A model generated the notes under the pieces. It was not told the origin of the DNA. It did not search any database and saw only the letters and a list, made by a program, of their open reading frames with translations. Of a DNA stretch of 44,403 bases, positions 31,648 to 37,662 are shown piece by piece. The translations under genes and the position numbers were made by a program. The DNA is from a virus: the IMG/VR virus record IMGVR_UViG_3300027969_003432, positions 1 through 44,403 of that record; one strand, written 5' to 3'. The stretch's first letter is position 1. Every line of letters begins with the position of its first letter.

Positions 31648-33123
31648 ATGTATCATGGAATAATTTTATGTGGCAGTAGAAACGACCTTTCCGGTAGAAA
31701 TATTGCTGGATATAGATTACGTACCGCTGCTGAAAAATTCGGATACAATAACTTAGTTATTGATTGTGCTACTGCAATGACGGAAGCAGAACTAGAACTA
31801 GTACTCAGCAACGTTATTACAGATAAAACATTATTTTTGGGCGTCAGCACAGTTTGGCTAGATCGTCCACATAATGGACATGCCGACATTGAATGGATTA
31901 ACGAAGATTTTTTTAATAGAATTCGTGCCAAACATCCAAAATTAAAAATTGTCGCAGGTGGTAATGGTATATTACGAATGCCAGGTGCTCGTGGTCTTTA
32001 TGACGCAGCAGATTGGCATATTGGTGGATTTAGCGATGACAGTTTTCCTAGATTTCTAATGTTATTAGAAGGCAAGACAGGACATCAGTTAAAGTATTTT
32101 ATTGACAGCAATGGCAAAAAAACGGTGGATAGTAATAAATTCCATCATATCGCAAATCCAGATGATATAGAAACTGTATTAAAACCAGAAGATAACTTTC
32201 TTAGTCATCAACCAATACCATTGGAAGCCAGCAGGGGGTGTATTTTTAGATGTGCGTACTGTACTCATCCGTTTCAAGGAGCAAAAGATTACGAATCTTA
32301 CATGAGAACTCCTGAAAGCATAAGCAACGAACTTCGTCGCAATTATGAATTGTTTGGTACTACCAGATATTCATTGATGGATGATACATTCAATGATAGT
32401 GTGGAGAAGTTAAATAGACTTGAGCGAGCCATAGAATTAGCAAAGATACCCAACTTTGAATTTCAATGTTATCTTAAACCAGAGTTACTAGTAACCAAAC
32501 CCGAAATGATTCCGCAGTTGTTGCGAATGGGGCTAGTAGGTGGATTTGTTGGAATAGAAAGCATGAACAACCATGCTAGAAAAGTTATGAATAAAGGAAT
32601 GAACATTGAGAAGGTTCTACATGCACTTAATATGTTAACTAGCGGTAGTAATCAAGTTAAATTAAGTGCAGGCTTTATTGTAGGACTGCCGGGCGACACA
32701 ATAGATGATTCATTTAAAACAGCCGAGTTTTGTAAAAATAATCCAAACTTATTTAGAACCTGGCAGTTTAGTGCCCTTGGAATCTATACTTATAATGACA
32801 TTGAAAAAGAAACAACATTAATGAGTGCCCTGGAACGTGATCCAGAAAAATATGGTTATACTGTTGATCGAAAGCCAGGCGAAAATAGTGCATGGAAGAA
32901 TGAATTTATGACATCTGAGCAGGCATTTGATGCAGCATTCAAATTACTCAAAGACTCGGCCGGAGTTGTTCGGTGTGGTGGCTGGCTAATTGGCTCAGCG
33001 TGGCACAATGGAGAATCGGATTTCGATATTGAACATAAAACACGAGATCAATTAAAATTAGATGGTCGCGGTAGACAAGTAGCCCGAGACCGTGCTATAC
33101 TTACAGTTAAGAAGTACACTTAG
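31648..33123 (+). CDS. B12-binding-type radical SAM protein, copy 1
   Basis: 491 residues. N-terminal ~150 residues are a Rossmann-like domain of the B12-binding radical-SAM class (IILCGSRNDLSGRNIAGYRL, TLFLGVSTVW, KIVAGGNGIL), without the classic DxHxxG. The cluster motif is ASRGCIFRCAYCTHPFQG with C198, C202, C205. Then SLMDDTFNDS, GFVGIESMNNHARKVMNKGM and FIVGLPGDTIDDSFKTAEF, typical TIM-barrel strands. Paralogous to the minus-strand gene at 37663. Known members do methylations and other radical chemistry; no substrate can be read here. Confidence 0.87.
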   Translation: MYHGIILCGSRNDLSGRNIAGYRLRTAAEKFGYNNLVIDCATAMTEAELELVLSNVITDKTLFLGVSTVWLDRPHNGHADIEWINEDFFNRIRAKHPKLKIVAGGNGILRMPGARGLYDAADWHIGGFSDDSFPRFLMLLEGKTGHQLKYFIDSNGKKTVDSNKFHHIANPDDIETVLKPEDNFLSHQPIPLEASRGCIFRCAYCTHPFQGAKDYESYMRTPESISNELRRNYELFGTTRYSLMDDTFNDSVEKLNRLERAIELAKIPNFEFQCYLKPELLVTKPEMIPQLLRMGLVGGFVGIESMNNHARKVMNKGMNIEKVLHALNMLTSGSNQVKLSAGFIVGLPGDTIDDSFKTAEFCKNNPNLFRTWQFSALGIYTYNDIEKETTLMSALERDPEKYGYTVDRKPGENSAWKNEFMTSEQAFDAAFKLLKDSAGVVRCGGWLIGSAWHNGESDFDIEHKTRDQLKLDGRGRQVARDRAILTVKKYT

Positions 33124-33134
33124 TAAAAATCAAC

Positions 33135-33218
33135 GGAGGTGATGTTCCAACGGTGGGACAGGAGACTGTAAATCTCTGGCACTTGTGCAGGTAGGTTCGA
33201 TCCCTACCACCTCCACCA
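33135..33218 (+). tRNA. tRNA-Tyr (GUA)
   Basis: Class II tRNA. Acceptor GGAGGTG / CACCTCC, A, CCA; anticodon GAGACTGTAAATCTC with GTA; long variable arm GGCACTTGTGC; T arm GGTTCGATCC. Confidence 0.95.
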
Positions 33219-33224
33219 AGTAAT

Positions 33225-33299
33225 GCTGCATTCGACTTCTGGTGAGGTCATCACCCTTTCAAGGTGACCAGACGGGATCGTAACCCGTATGCAGTACCA
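33225..33299 (+). tRNA. tRNA-Glu (UUC)
   Basis: Acceptor GCTGCAT / ATGCAGT, A, CCA; anticodon stem TCACC/GGTGA with loop CTTTCAA; T loop ATCGTAA instead of TTCRANY. Confidence 0.92.
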
Positions 33300-33307
33300 G
33301 TTTTAAA

Positions 33308-33400
33308 GAGTAGTAATGCAGCGGGGTTGGTCCTGCGACCAGCCTTGAAAACTGGGTTCTCTGTAATGGGGATGGGGTTCGACTCCTCTGCTACTCGCCA
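33308..33400 (+). tRNA. tRNA-Ser (UGA)
   Basis: Class II. Acceptor GAGTAGT / GCTACTC, G, CCA; anticodon loop CTTGAAA with TGA, stem CCAGC/ACTGG with one C-A mismatch; long variable arm; T arm GGGTTCGACTCC. Confidence 0.9.
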
Positions 33401-33409
33401 AAGTTTTAA

Positions 33410-33504
33410 AGTGAGTTGGATGAGTGGCTTAAATCGGCACCCTGCTAAGGTGTTGACTCTGGTAACCCCAGGGTCCGTGGGTTCAAATCCCACACTCACT
33501 GCCA
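33410..33504 (+). tRNA. tRNA-Ser (GCU)
   Basis: Class II. Acceptor AGTGAGT / ACTCACT, G, CCA; anticodon CACCCTGCTAAGGTG with GCT; long variable arm CTCTGG...CCAGGG; T arm GTGGGTTCAAATCCCAC. Confidence 0.95.
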
Positions 33505-33511
33505 AAGATTT

Positions 33512-33606
33512 GCTCCTGTAGTTTAGCGGTAAAACACCCGGCTTATACCCGGCATATGTCCCCAGATTAGGGAGCGTCGGTGGTTCGAATCCACCCAGGA
33601 GTACCA
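33512..33606 (+). tRNA. tRNA with UAU anticodon and a long variable arm
   Basis: Acceptor GCTCCTG / CAGGAGT, A, CCA; anticodon stem CCGG/CCGG, loop CTTATAC with TAT (Ile, AUA codons); T arm GGTGGTTCGAATCCACC. Between anticodon and T arms are about 26 bases with a TCCC/GGGA stem, a class II-like arm not expected in tRNA-Ile. Confidence 0.85.
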
Positions 33607-33612
33607 AATATT

Positions 33613-33689
33613 GTGTCCGTAATTCAACTGGATAGAAAGCAAGTCTTCGAAACTTGAGGTTGGGAGTTCAAATCTCTCCGGACGCACCA
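33613..33689 (+). tRNA. tRNA-Arg (UCG)
   Basis: Acceptor GTGTCCG / CGGACGC, A, CCA; anticodon stem CAAGT/ACTTG with loop CTTCGAA; T arm GGAGTTCAAATCTCTC. Confidence 0.94.
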
Positions 33690-33696
33690 ATGAAAT

Positions 33697-33773
33697 GCCT
33701 CGATAACTCAGTTGGTCAGAGTGCCATCTTGATAAGGTGGAAGTCCCAAGTTCAAATCTTGGTCGAGGCACCA
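33697..33773 (+). tRNA. tRNA-Ile (GAU)
   Basis: Acceptor GCCTCGA / TCGAGGC, A, CCA; anticodon loop CTTGATAAG with GAT; T arm CCAAGTTCAAATCTTGG. Confidence 0.95.
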
Positions 33774-33793
33774 ACAGTAAATAGTAGTAATAT

Positions 33794-33868
33794 ATCTCCC
33801 TAGTGTCAACGGCAGCACATCTGACTCCAAATCAGCTGGTGAGGGTTCAAATCCTTCGGGGGATGCCA
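33794..33868 (+). tRNA. tRNA-Trp (CCA)
   Basis: Acceptor ATCTCCC / GGGGGAT, G, CCA; anticodon CTGACTCCAAATCAG with CCA; T arm GAGGGTTCAAATCCTTC. Confidence 0.95.
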
Positions 33869-33888
33869 AAATAACCAAAGAGGTCGTA

Positions 33889-34359
33889 ATGAAGTTCAAC
33901 ATACCACAAATCAAAGAGTTCATAGATAAACAAGGTCCCGACACTAAAATTTATATTGGTGTTGACTCAGAACGAGTTAAAAAAGGTACGCAGTGGTATG
34001 CTGACTATACGGCGGCTATCGTTGTTCACTTAGATGGAAAACATGGGTGTAAGCTGTTTGGCGAGGTAACTCGTGAAAGAGATTATGATCGTGTTGACAA
34101 ACCTAACACTAGGCTAATGACTGAAGTGTTTAAGGTAAGTGAACTGTATCTTAAACTAGCAGAAGTTCTGGAAAATCGTGTGGTGGAGGTGCACCTTGAT
34201 ATTAATCCTGATGACGAATTCAAAAGTAGTAATGTAGTAGCGCAAGCGATTGGATACATTCGTGGTACTTGTAATGTAGAACCTCGTGTTAAACCGCATG
34301 GTTTTGCTGCTAGTTATGCTGCTGACAGATTTAAAAGTTTGAAAGTGGTTAACGAATAA
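33889..34359 (+). CDS. RNase H-like YkuK/DUF458-family protein
   Basis: 156 residues with SD GAGGTCG. Seen: KIYIGVDSERVKKG near 20-33 (first Asp of an RNase H-like fold), a central strand-helix region, VEVHLDINPDDEFKSSN near 103-118 and VKPHGFAASYAADRFK near the end, matching the YkuK family layout. Family members are predicted RNase H-fold nucleases without settled function. In an RNA-rich cluster an RNA-processing role is attractive but is an inference. Confidence 0.8.
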   Translation: MKFNIPQIKEFIDKQGPDTKIYIGVDSERVKKGTQWYADYTAAIVVHLDGKHGCKLFGEVTRERDYDRVDKPNTRLMTEVFKVSELYLKLAEVLENRVVEVHLDINPDDEFKSSNVVAQAIGYIRGTCNVEPRVKPHGFAASYAADRFKSLKVVNE

Positions 34360-34604
34360 TGCCATTAGATCGTAGTATGTATCCCACCATGCAAGAAGAT
34401 GTGTGGATGCCCCGATTTCCAGTTTATGATAAGTGTTTTGCTTGGTTACCACATCGGTGTACTCAAAGTAACTGCGTAATATGGTTACGGTGGGGGCGTA
34501 GATATCAGCAGTGGGTTGGATATGGTGATACTCAGTACTCAAAATGGATATGGATAACCGAACAAGAATATCTAATATATTGTTTAAAGGCAGCCAATGA
34601 GTAA
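34359..34604 (+). CDS. Unknown Trp/Tyr/Arg-rich 81-aa protein
   Basis: TAATG overlap with the YkuK-like gene. Very aromatic (CVIWLRWGRRYQQWVGYG, SKWIWITEQEY). No recognised family. Position between two conserved small genes supports it being real. Confidence 0.55.
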   Translation: MPLDRSMYPTMQEDVWMPRFPVYDKCFAWLPHRCTQSNCVIWLRWGRRYQQWVGYGDTQYSKWIWITEQEYLIYCLKAANE

Positions 34605-35058
34605 CATCACAAAAGGTCGTAAGAGTTATGACAGTACTATGGGTAACACCGTAGTGCCGTTCTTTAATCGTAATGTGACGCCTTACCCCACTGAGGCTGG
34701 TGGTACTAAGTTTGATCTAGTTCCAGTTACGCAACAAAAAGACATTATGATTAATAATGCCCGCTTGTTTGCCCAACAAGAATATGATAGAATAATGGAA
34801 CTAGTAGCAGTATTAGAAAGACAAGCAGGAGATATTAAGCGTCGATTAGACATGACTGACTTAGTACACAGTTGTAAATATGAGTTTCAATTAAGCATGG
34901 GTCATGTATATTGGGTAGTTAAAGATACACGCAATGATGTAACTATACTAACCGCCATGTCACCAACCGATTGGACTAGTGGCGTTCCAGAAAATTATGA
35001 ATATTTGATACAGGTTCGTTATCTAGGAGATCACTCTTGGATGGAAGTAAATGAGTAA
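34597..35058 (+). CDS. DUF2452-family protein
   Basis: 153 residues, overlapping the previous gene by 8 bases. Seen: YPTEAGGTKFDLVPVTQQKD, ARLFAQQEYDRIMELVAVLE, QAGDIKRRLDMTDLVHSCKY and a C-terminal YWVVKDTRND with NYEYLIQVRYLGDHSW, which I recognise as the DUF2452 pattern. The family has no known function. The stop is one base before tRNA-Leu. Confidence 0.75.
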   Translation: MSNITKGRKSYDSTMGNTVVPFFNRNVTPYPTEAGGTKFDLVPVTQQKDIMINNARLFAQQEYDRIMELVAVLERQAGDIKRRLDMTDLVHSCKYEFQLSMGHVYWVVKDTRNDVTILTAMSPTDWTSGVPENYEYLIQVRYLGDHSWMEVNE

Positions 35059-35059
35059 T

Positions 35060-35143
35060 GGGCTGGTGATGTAACGGTAGCCATGATGGTCTTAGAAGCC
35101 ATTGCCGAAAGGCGTGAGAGTTCGAGTCTCTCCTAGCCCACCA
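35060..35143 (+). tRNA. tRNA-Leu (UAG)
   Basis: Class II. Acceptor GGGCTGG / CTAGCCC, A, CCA; anticodon stem ATGGT/GCCAT with loop CTTAGAA; variable arm TGCCGAAAGGCG; T arm GAGAGTTCGAGTCTCTC. Confidence 0.94.
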
Positions 35144-35156
35144 AACACAGGATAGT

Positions 35157-36101
35157 ATGAAAGAATTAATAGAGATTAAAAATTTAAACAATGAGATATT
35201 TGTCTATTGGATATTGACTGATTTTTGTAATCAGCATTGTACATACTGTCCCTCATCATTAAATCTTGGAGCATATGCAAATAGCCCTCTATTTCCGAGT
35301 GATAGTGACATTGATTTGTTTCTCGATAAGCTAATCGCTATACAACAACAGACTAAAAAGAGATTGGTGGTTAATATATCAGGTGGTGAACCTACCTTAC
35401 ATAATAAATTCGCAGACATAATTGAACGCCTACATGATTACGCTACTATTACCGTTACAACAAATGGTGCTAGAAGCGTCAGCTGGTGGCAATCATTGTC
35501 CAAACAACCACAACTAGTAATTTTGTCATTGCATCCAGAATACTATGACTCCAAAAAATTAAAAATCAATCAACTATGCGAATTTTTAAAAGACAATGGA
35601 GTGGATATACAGTTTAATCTTATGTGCCATCCGGGTATGTGGGATACGGTAATGGAAATAGTTAATGACGTTGATGTTAGATTCAAACCATTTATCATTC
35701 CAAAAGTTATACAGGATCAAGACACGTTTAACAGAGATATGTATTCATATACATCCGAGCAATTAGATTTTATTAAAAGCTACCCCACCAAACTAGATTC
35801 AAATATAGCATGGGACGTTAAGGCAGTTTATTCGAATGGCGATATTAATCGTGCTGTTCCCAATACAATTATGGCAGAAGGTTTACATTATTTTCATAAC
35901 TGGCGGTGTGCTGCGGGTAGTGAAGGTATATGTGTATACGCCAACGGTGAAGTTAGAGCAGGAATTTGTAATGCTAGACTATTAGGGACTATTTCAAATT
36001 TTAATTTGCTTGATGAGTATTTGACTTGTCCTAGACCTAGTTGTGTGTGTCCCGGGGATATTTTTCTTAACAAATATAATCCCAAGATAGTGTCAAAATA
36101 G
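35157..36101 (+). CDS. Radical SAM protein with C-terminal SPASM/twitch-like cysteines
   Basis: 314 residues with SD CAGGATAG. Seen: DFCNQHCTYCPSSLN with C24, C28, C31 (CxxxCxxC), NISGGEPTLHNKF near 73-85 (the GGEP SAM motif), TVTTNGARS, and a C-terminal Cys set in WRCAAGSEGICVYANGEVR and RPSCVCPGD, resembling an auxiliary-cluster domain. Known SPASM/twitch enzymes modify peptides, proteins or small molecules. Third radical-SAM gene of this RNA-rich region, and different in type from the other two. Confidence 0.88.
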   Translation: MKELIEIKNLNNEIFVYWILTDFCNQHCTYCPSSLNLGAYANSPLFPSDSDIDLFLDKLIAIQQQTKKRLVVNISGGEPTLHNKFADIIERLHDYATITVTTNGARSVSWWQSLSKQPQLVILSLHPEYYDSKKLKINQLCEFLKDNGVDIQFNLMCHPGMWDTVMEIVNDVDVRFKPFIIPKVIQDQDTFNRDMYSYTSEQLDFIKSYPTKLDSNIAWDVKAVYSNGDINRAVPNTIMAEGLHYFHNWRCAAGSEGICVYANGEVRAGICNARLLGTISNFNLLDEYLTCPRPSCVCPGDIFLNKYNPKIVSK

Positions 36102-36130
36102 TTGACAGTAATAGTAAAGCACTATATAAT
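36102..36130 (+). promoter_or_regulatory. Consensus promoter of the Leu/Gly tRNA unit
   Basis: TTGACA (36102-36107), 17 bp, TATAAT (36125-36130), nine bases before tRNA-Leu(UAA). The -35 overlaps the end of the radical-SAM gene. Confidence 0.92.
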
Positions 36131-36138
36131 AGTAACAT

Positions 36139-36223
36139 GCGAGAGTGGTGGAATTGGTATACACACAAGACTTAAAATCTTGCGCCTTATGGATTGAGGG
36201 TTCAAGTCCCTCCTTTCGCACCA
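36139..36223 (+). tRNA. tRNA-Leu (UAA)
   Basis: Class II. Acceptor GCGAGAG / CTTTCGC, A, CCA; anticodon AAGACTTAAAATCTT with TAA; T arm GAGGGTTCAAGTCCCTC. Confidence 0.95.
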
Positions 36224-36225
36224 AA

Positions 36226-36299
36226 GCAGGGTTGGCATATTGGTTGTGTCCCAGCCTTCCAAGCTGGTCAAAGGAGTTCGATTCTCCTACCCTGCTCCA
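36226..36299 (+). tRNA. tRNA-Gly (UCC)
   Basis: Acceptor GCAGGGT / ACCCTGC, T, CCA; anticodon CCAGCCTTCCAAGCTGG with TCC; T arm GGAGTTCGATTCTCC. Confidence 0.95.
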
Positions 36300-36320
36300 T
36301 TTTATAAGAGTGCAACCATT

Positions 36321-36443
36321 ATGAAAGAATATATAATTGAATACCAAACAGAACCAGAAGCAGTTAGAGAATTTCATCATACATCAATTAAGTTTTTAAG
36401 TGGATTGATCGTATTGAGTTTTATACTTTACCTGTTTCATTAA
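36321..36443 (+). CDS. 40-residue single-span membrane peptide
   Basis: Starts at ATG 36321; longer versions of the frame would run into tRNA-Gly. MKEYIIEYQTEPEAVREFHH followed by one hydrophobic span (FLSGLIVLSFILYLF) at the C-terminus. It is wedged between two tRNA genes with no SD, so expression is uncertain. Confidence 0.45.
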   Translation: MKEYIIEYQTEPEAVREFHHTSIKFLSGLIVLSFILYLFH

Positions 36444-36452
36444 ACAAGTTAT

Positions 36453-36528
36453 GCGGGTGTAGCTCAGCTGGTAGAGCGCCACGTTGCCAACGTGATTGTC
36501 GTCGGTTCGAACCCGATCACCCGCTCCA
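36453..36528 (+). tRNA. tRNA-Gly (GCC)
   Basis: Acceptor GCGGGTG / CACCCGC, T, CCA; anticodon CACGTTGCCAACGTG with GCC; D arm GCTCAGCTGGTAGAGC; T arm CGGTTCGAACCCG. Confidence 0.95.
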
Positions 36529-36538
36529 GTATTATTAA

Positions 36539-36669
36539 GTGAACAAGTTGTTTGAGCAGTGTTAAATGCACACGGGTTACCTTTCCTAACCGTCAGTGAA
36601 CGTACAATCGTCATCATGACGTACCCCTGCCGAATGAACTGGGCGTGGCAGTGATAACAGCTTGTTCAC
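36539..36669 (+). ncRNA. 131-nt structured RNA within the tRNA array
   Basis: Closed by a 9-bp stem GTGAACAAG (36539-36547) / CTTGTTCAC (36661-36669). Inside: GGTTA/TAACC with loop CCTTTCC, a GTAC...CGTCATCATGACG...GTAC double stem, and TGCC/GGCA. GAACAAG / CTTGTTC followed by A-CCA looks like a tRNA acceptor, but no T arm or TTC loop is present. Comparable in size and position to the T4 stable RNAs C and D of unknown role. Confidence 0.7.
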
Positions 36670-36691
36670 CAAATAATGTTGATGGACCAAT

Positions 36692-36767
36692 GGGGGATTA
36701 GCTCAGCTGGGAGAGCGACTGGTTTGCAACCAGTAGGTCAACGGTTCGATCCCGTTATCCTCCACCA
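36692..36767 (+). tRNA. tRNA-Ala (UGC)
   Basis: Acceptor GGGGGAT / ATCCTCC, A, CCA; anticodon CTGGTTTGCAACCAG with TGC; D arm GCTCAGCTGGGAGAGC; T arm ACGGTTCGATCCCGT. Confidence 0.95.
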
Positions 36768-36772
36768 ATTAA

Positions 36773-36801
36773 TTGACATTAAATACAATACAATATATAA
36801 T
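36773..36801 (+). promoter_or_regulatory. Consensus promoter of the 36821 tRNA
   Basis: TTGACA (36773-36778), 17 bp, TATAAT (36796-36801). Its -10 and the next 14 bases are identical to those of the giant-RNA promoter. Confidence 0.93.
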
Positions 36802-36820
36802 GTTTGTATAGTAAGCCTGT

Positions 36821-36899
36821 TGCGGAGTAGGGGAGTCTGGTCGTCCCCGCTAGTCTCATAAGCTAGAGATCGTTGGTTCAAATCCTTCCTCCGCTACCA
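36821..36899 (+). tRNA. tRNA-like gene, CAU anticodon
   Basis: Acceptor TGCGGAG / CTCCGCT with a T-T mismatch at 1-72, A, CCA; D stem GGGG/CCCC; anticodon stem CTAGT/GCTAG with loop CTCATAA; T stem GTTGG/CCTTC has two T-T mismatches. The 1-72 mismatch is a feature of initiator tRNAs, but the three G-C pairs of the initiator anticodon stem are missing. Confidence 0.75.
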
Positions 36900-36919
36900 T
36901 TTTATAACAAGGAGTTGAC

Positions 36920-37117
36920 ATGAAAGCAGTTTTAGCAATTGGTGTGGCGTCATTAGTACTTACTGGTTGTATTGTTGCTGATCCATATTATGTTCAGACA
37001 AGGCCGGTGTATGTTCAACCTAGGCCTGTATATGTGGCACCACCTGTTCGTTGTTCTTATGTAACGCAGTGGAATGGATACACCAGACAGTATTATAATG
37101 TTCGTGTTTGTAGGTAG
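36920..37117 (+). CDS. Small Pro/Tyr-rich lipoprotein
   Basis: 65 residues with SD AAGGAG. Seen: signal peptide MKAVLAIGVASLVLTGC with a good lipobox LTGC (lipid on Cys17), then IVADPYYVQTRPVYVQPRP, a V-Q-x-R-P-V-Y-V repeat, and RCSYVTQWNGYTRQYY. Small proline-rich phage lipoproteins include outer-membrane spanins (Rz1-like) and superinfection-exclusion factors. No partner inner-membrane spanin is next to it, so this stays open. Confidence 0.75.
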   Translation: MKAVLAIGVASLVLTGCIVADPYYVQTRPVYVQPRPVYVAPPVRCSYVTQWNGYTRQYYNVRVCR

Positions 37118-37138
37118 GAAATAGTTTTACAACTCTAT

Positions 37139-37215
37139 CGGAGATTGGGAAAGTCTGGTAATCCGTCTGCTTTGGGAGCAGAAAACCGTAGGTTCGAATC
37201 CTACATCTCCGACCA
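37139..37215 (+). tRNA. tRNA-Pro (UGG)
   Basis: Acceptor CGGAGAT / ATCTCCG, A, CCA; anticodon TCTGCTTTGGGAGCAGA with TGG; T arm GTAGGTTCGAATCCTAC. Confidence 0.95.
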
Positions 37216-37243
37216 ATTAACTTAGTTCAACTTTAGGAAATAT

Positions 37244-37498
37244 ATGTCAGTCAAAACAGTAGCCAGTCTTATCGATGTCAACCTTTGCTGTGAACAAGTC
37301 GGCAATAAGCGTTATGACTTGGTGTTGATCGCTGCGGCCAAAATGCGGGAGTTACGATTCCATAGATTGGGCACAGATAAAATTACACGGTTGTCAGAAG
37401 TTCTGCTGGATATCCAAGAAGGGCGTGTTGATGCCAAAGAGTATTTGATGAAGATCGAATCAGTACAGGCAAAAAAACAAAGTAAAAAATATAGATAG
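37244..37498 (+). CDS. rpoZ: RNA polymerase omega-subunit (RpoZ)-like protein
   Basis: 84 residues with SD TAGGAAA. Seen: VGNKRYDLVLIAAAKMREL near 19-37, which matches the omega signature G-N-R-F-D-L-V-L-V-A-A-x-R-A-R, and TRLSEVLLDIQEGRVDAKEY near 47-66, matching the T-x-x-A-L-R-E-I-E-E-G region. C-terminus is Lys-rich. Known role: omega helps fold and hold beta-prime. It could replace host omega to reprogramme RNA polymerase (inference). It is placed between tRNA-Pro and tRNA-Gln. Confidence 0.83.
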   Translation: MSVKTVASLIDVNLCCEQVGNKRYDLVLIAAAKMRELRFHRLGTDKITRLSEVLLDIQEGRVDAKEYLMKIESVQAKKQSKKYR

Positions 37499-37504
37499 TT
37501 CAGT

Positions 37505-37580
37505 TGGAGATTAGCCAAGCTGGTAAGGCAACGGATTTTGATTCCGTCATACACAGGTTCGAACCCTGTATCTCCTGCCA
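37505..37580 (+). tRNA. tRNA-Gln (UUG)
   Basis: Acceptor TGGAGAT / ATCTCCT with an open 1-72 position, G, CCA; anticodon CGGATTTTGATTCCG with TTG; T arm CAGGTTCGAACCCTG. Confidence 0.94.
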
Positions 37581-37586
37581 CATATT

Positions 37587-37662
37587 AGGGGGTTAGCTCA
37601 GTTGGTAGAGCGTCTGCCTTACACGCAGAATGTCATCGGTTCGAACCCGGTACCCCCTACCA
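37587..37662 (+). tRNA. tRNA-Val (UAC)
   Basis: Acceptor AGGGGGT / ACCCCCT, A, CCA; anticodon TCTGCCTTACACGCAGA with TAC; D arm GCTCAGTTGGTAGAGC; T arm CGGTTCGAACCCG. Confidence 0.95.

Noticed and set aside
33251-33944. Minus-strand frames with GFEPP/DSNH-type segments across the tRNA array
   Set aside because: These are antisense readings of T arms and anticodon arms of consecutive tRNAs, a well-known artefact; the tRNAs explain the sequence.
36539-36669. tRNA with intron or insertion
   Set aside because: The acceptor-like ends are good, but no T arm or TTC loop exists and the loop CCTTTCC lacks U33.
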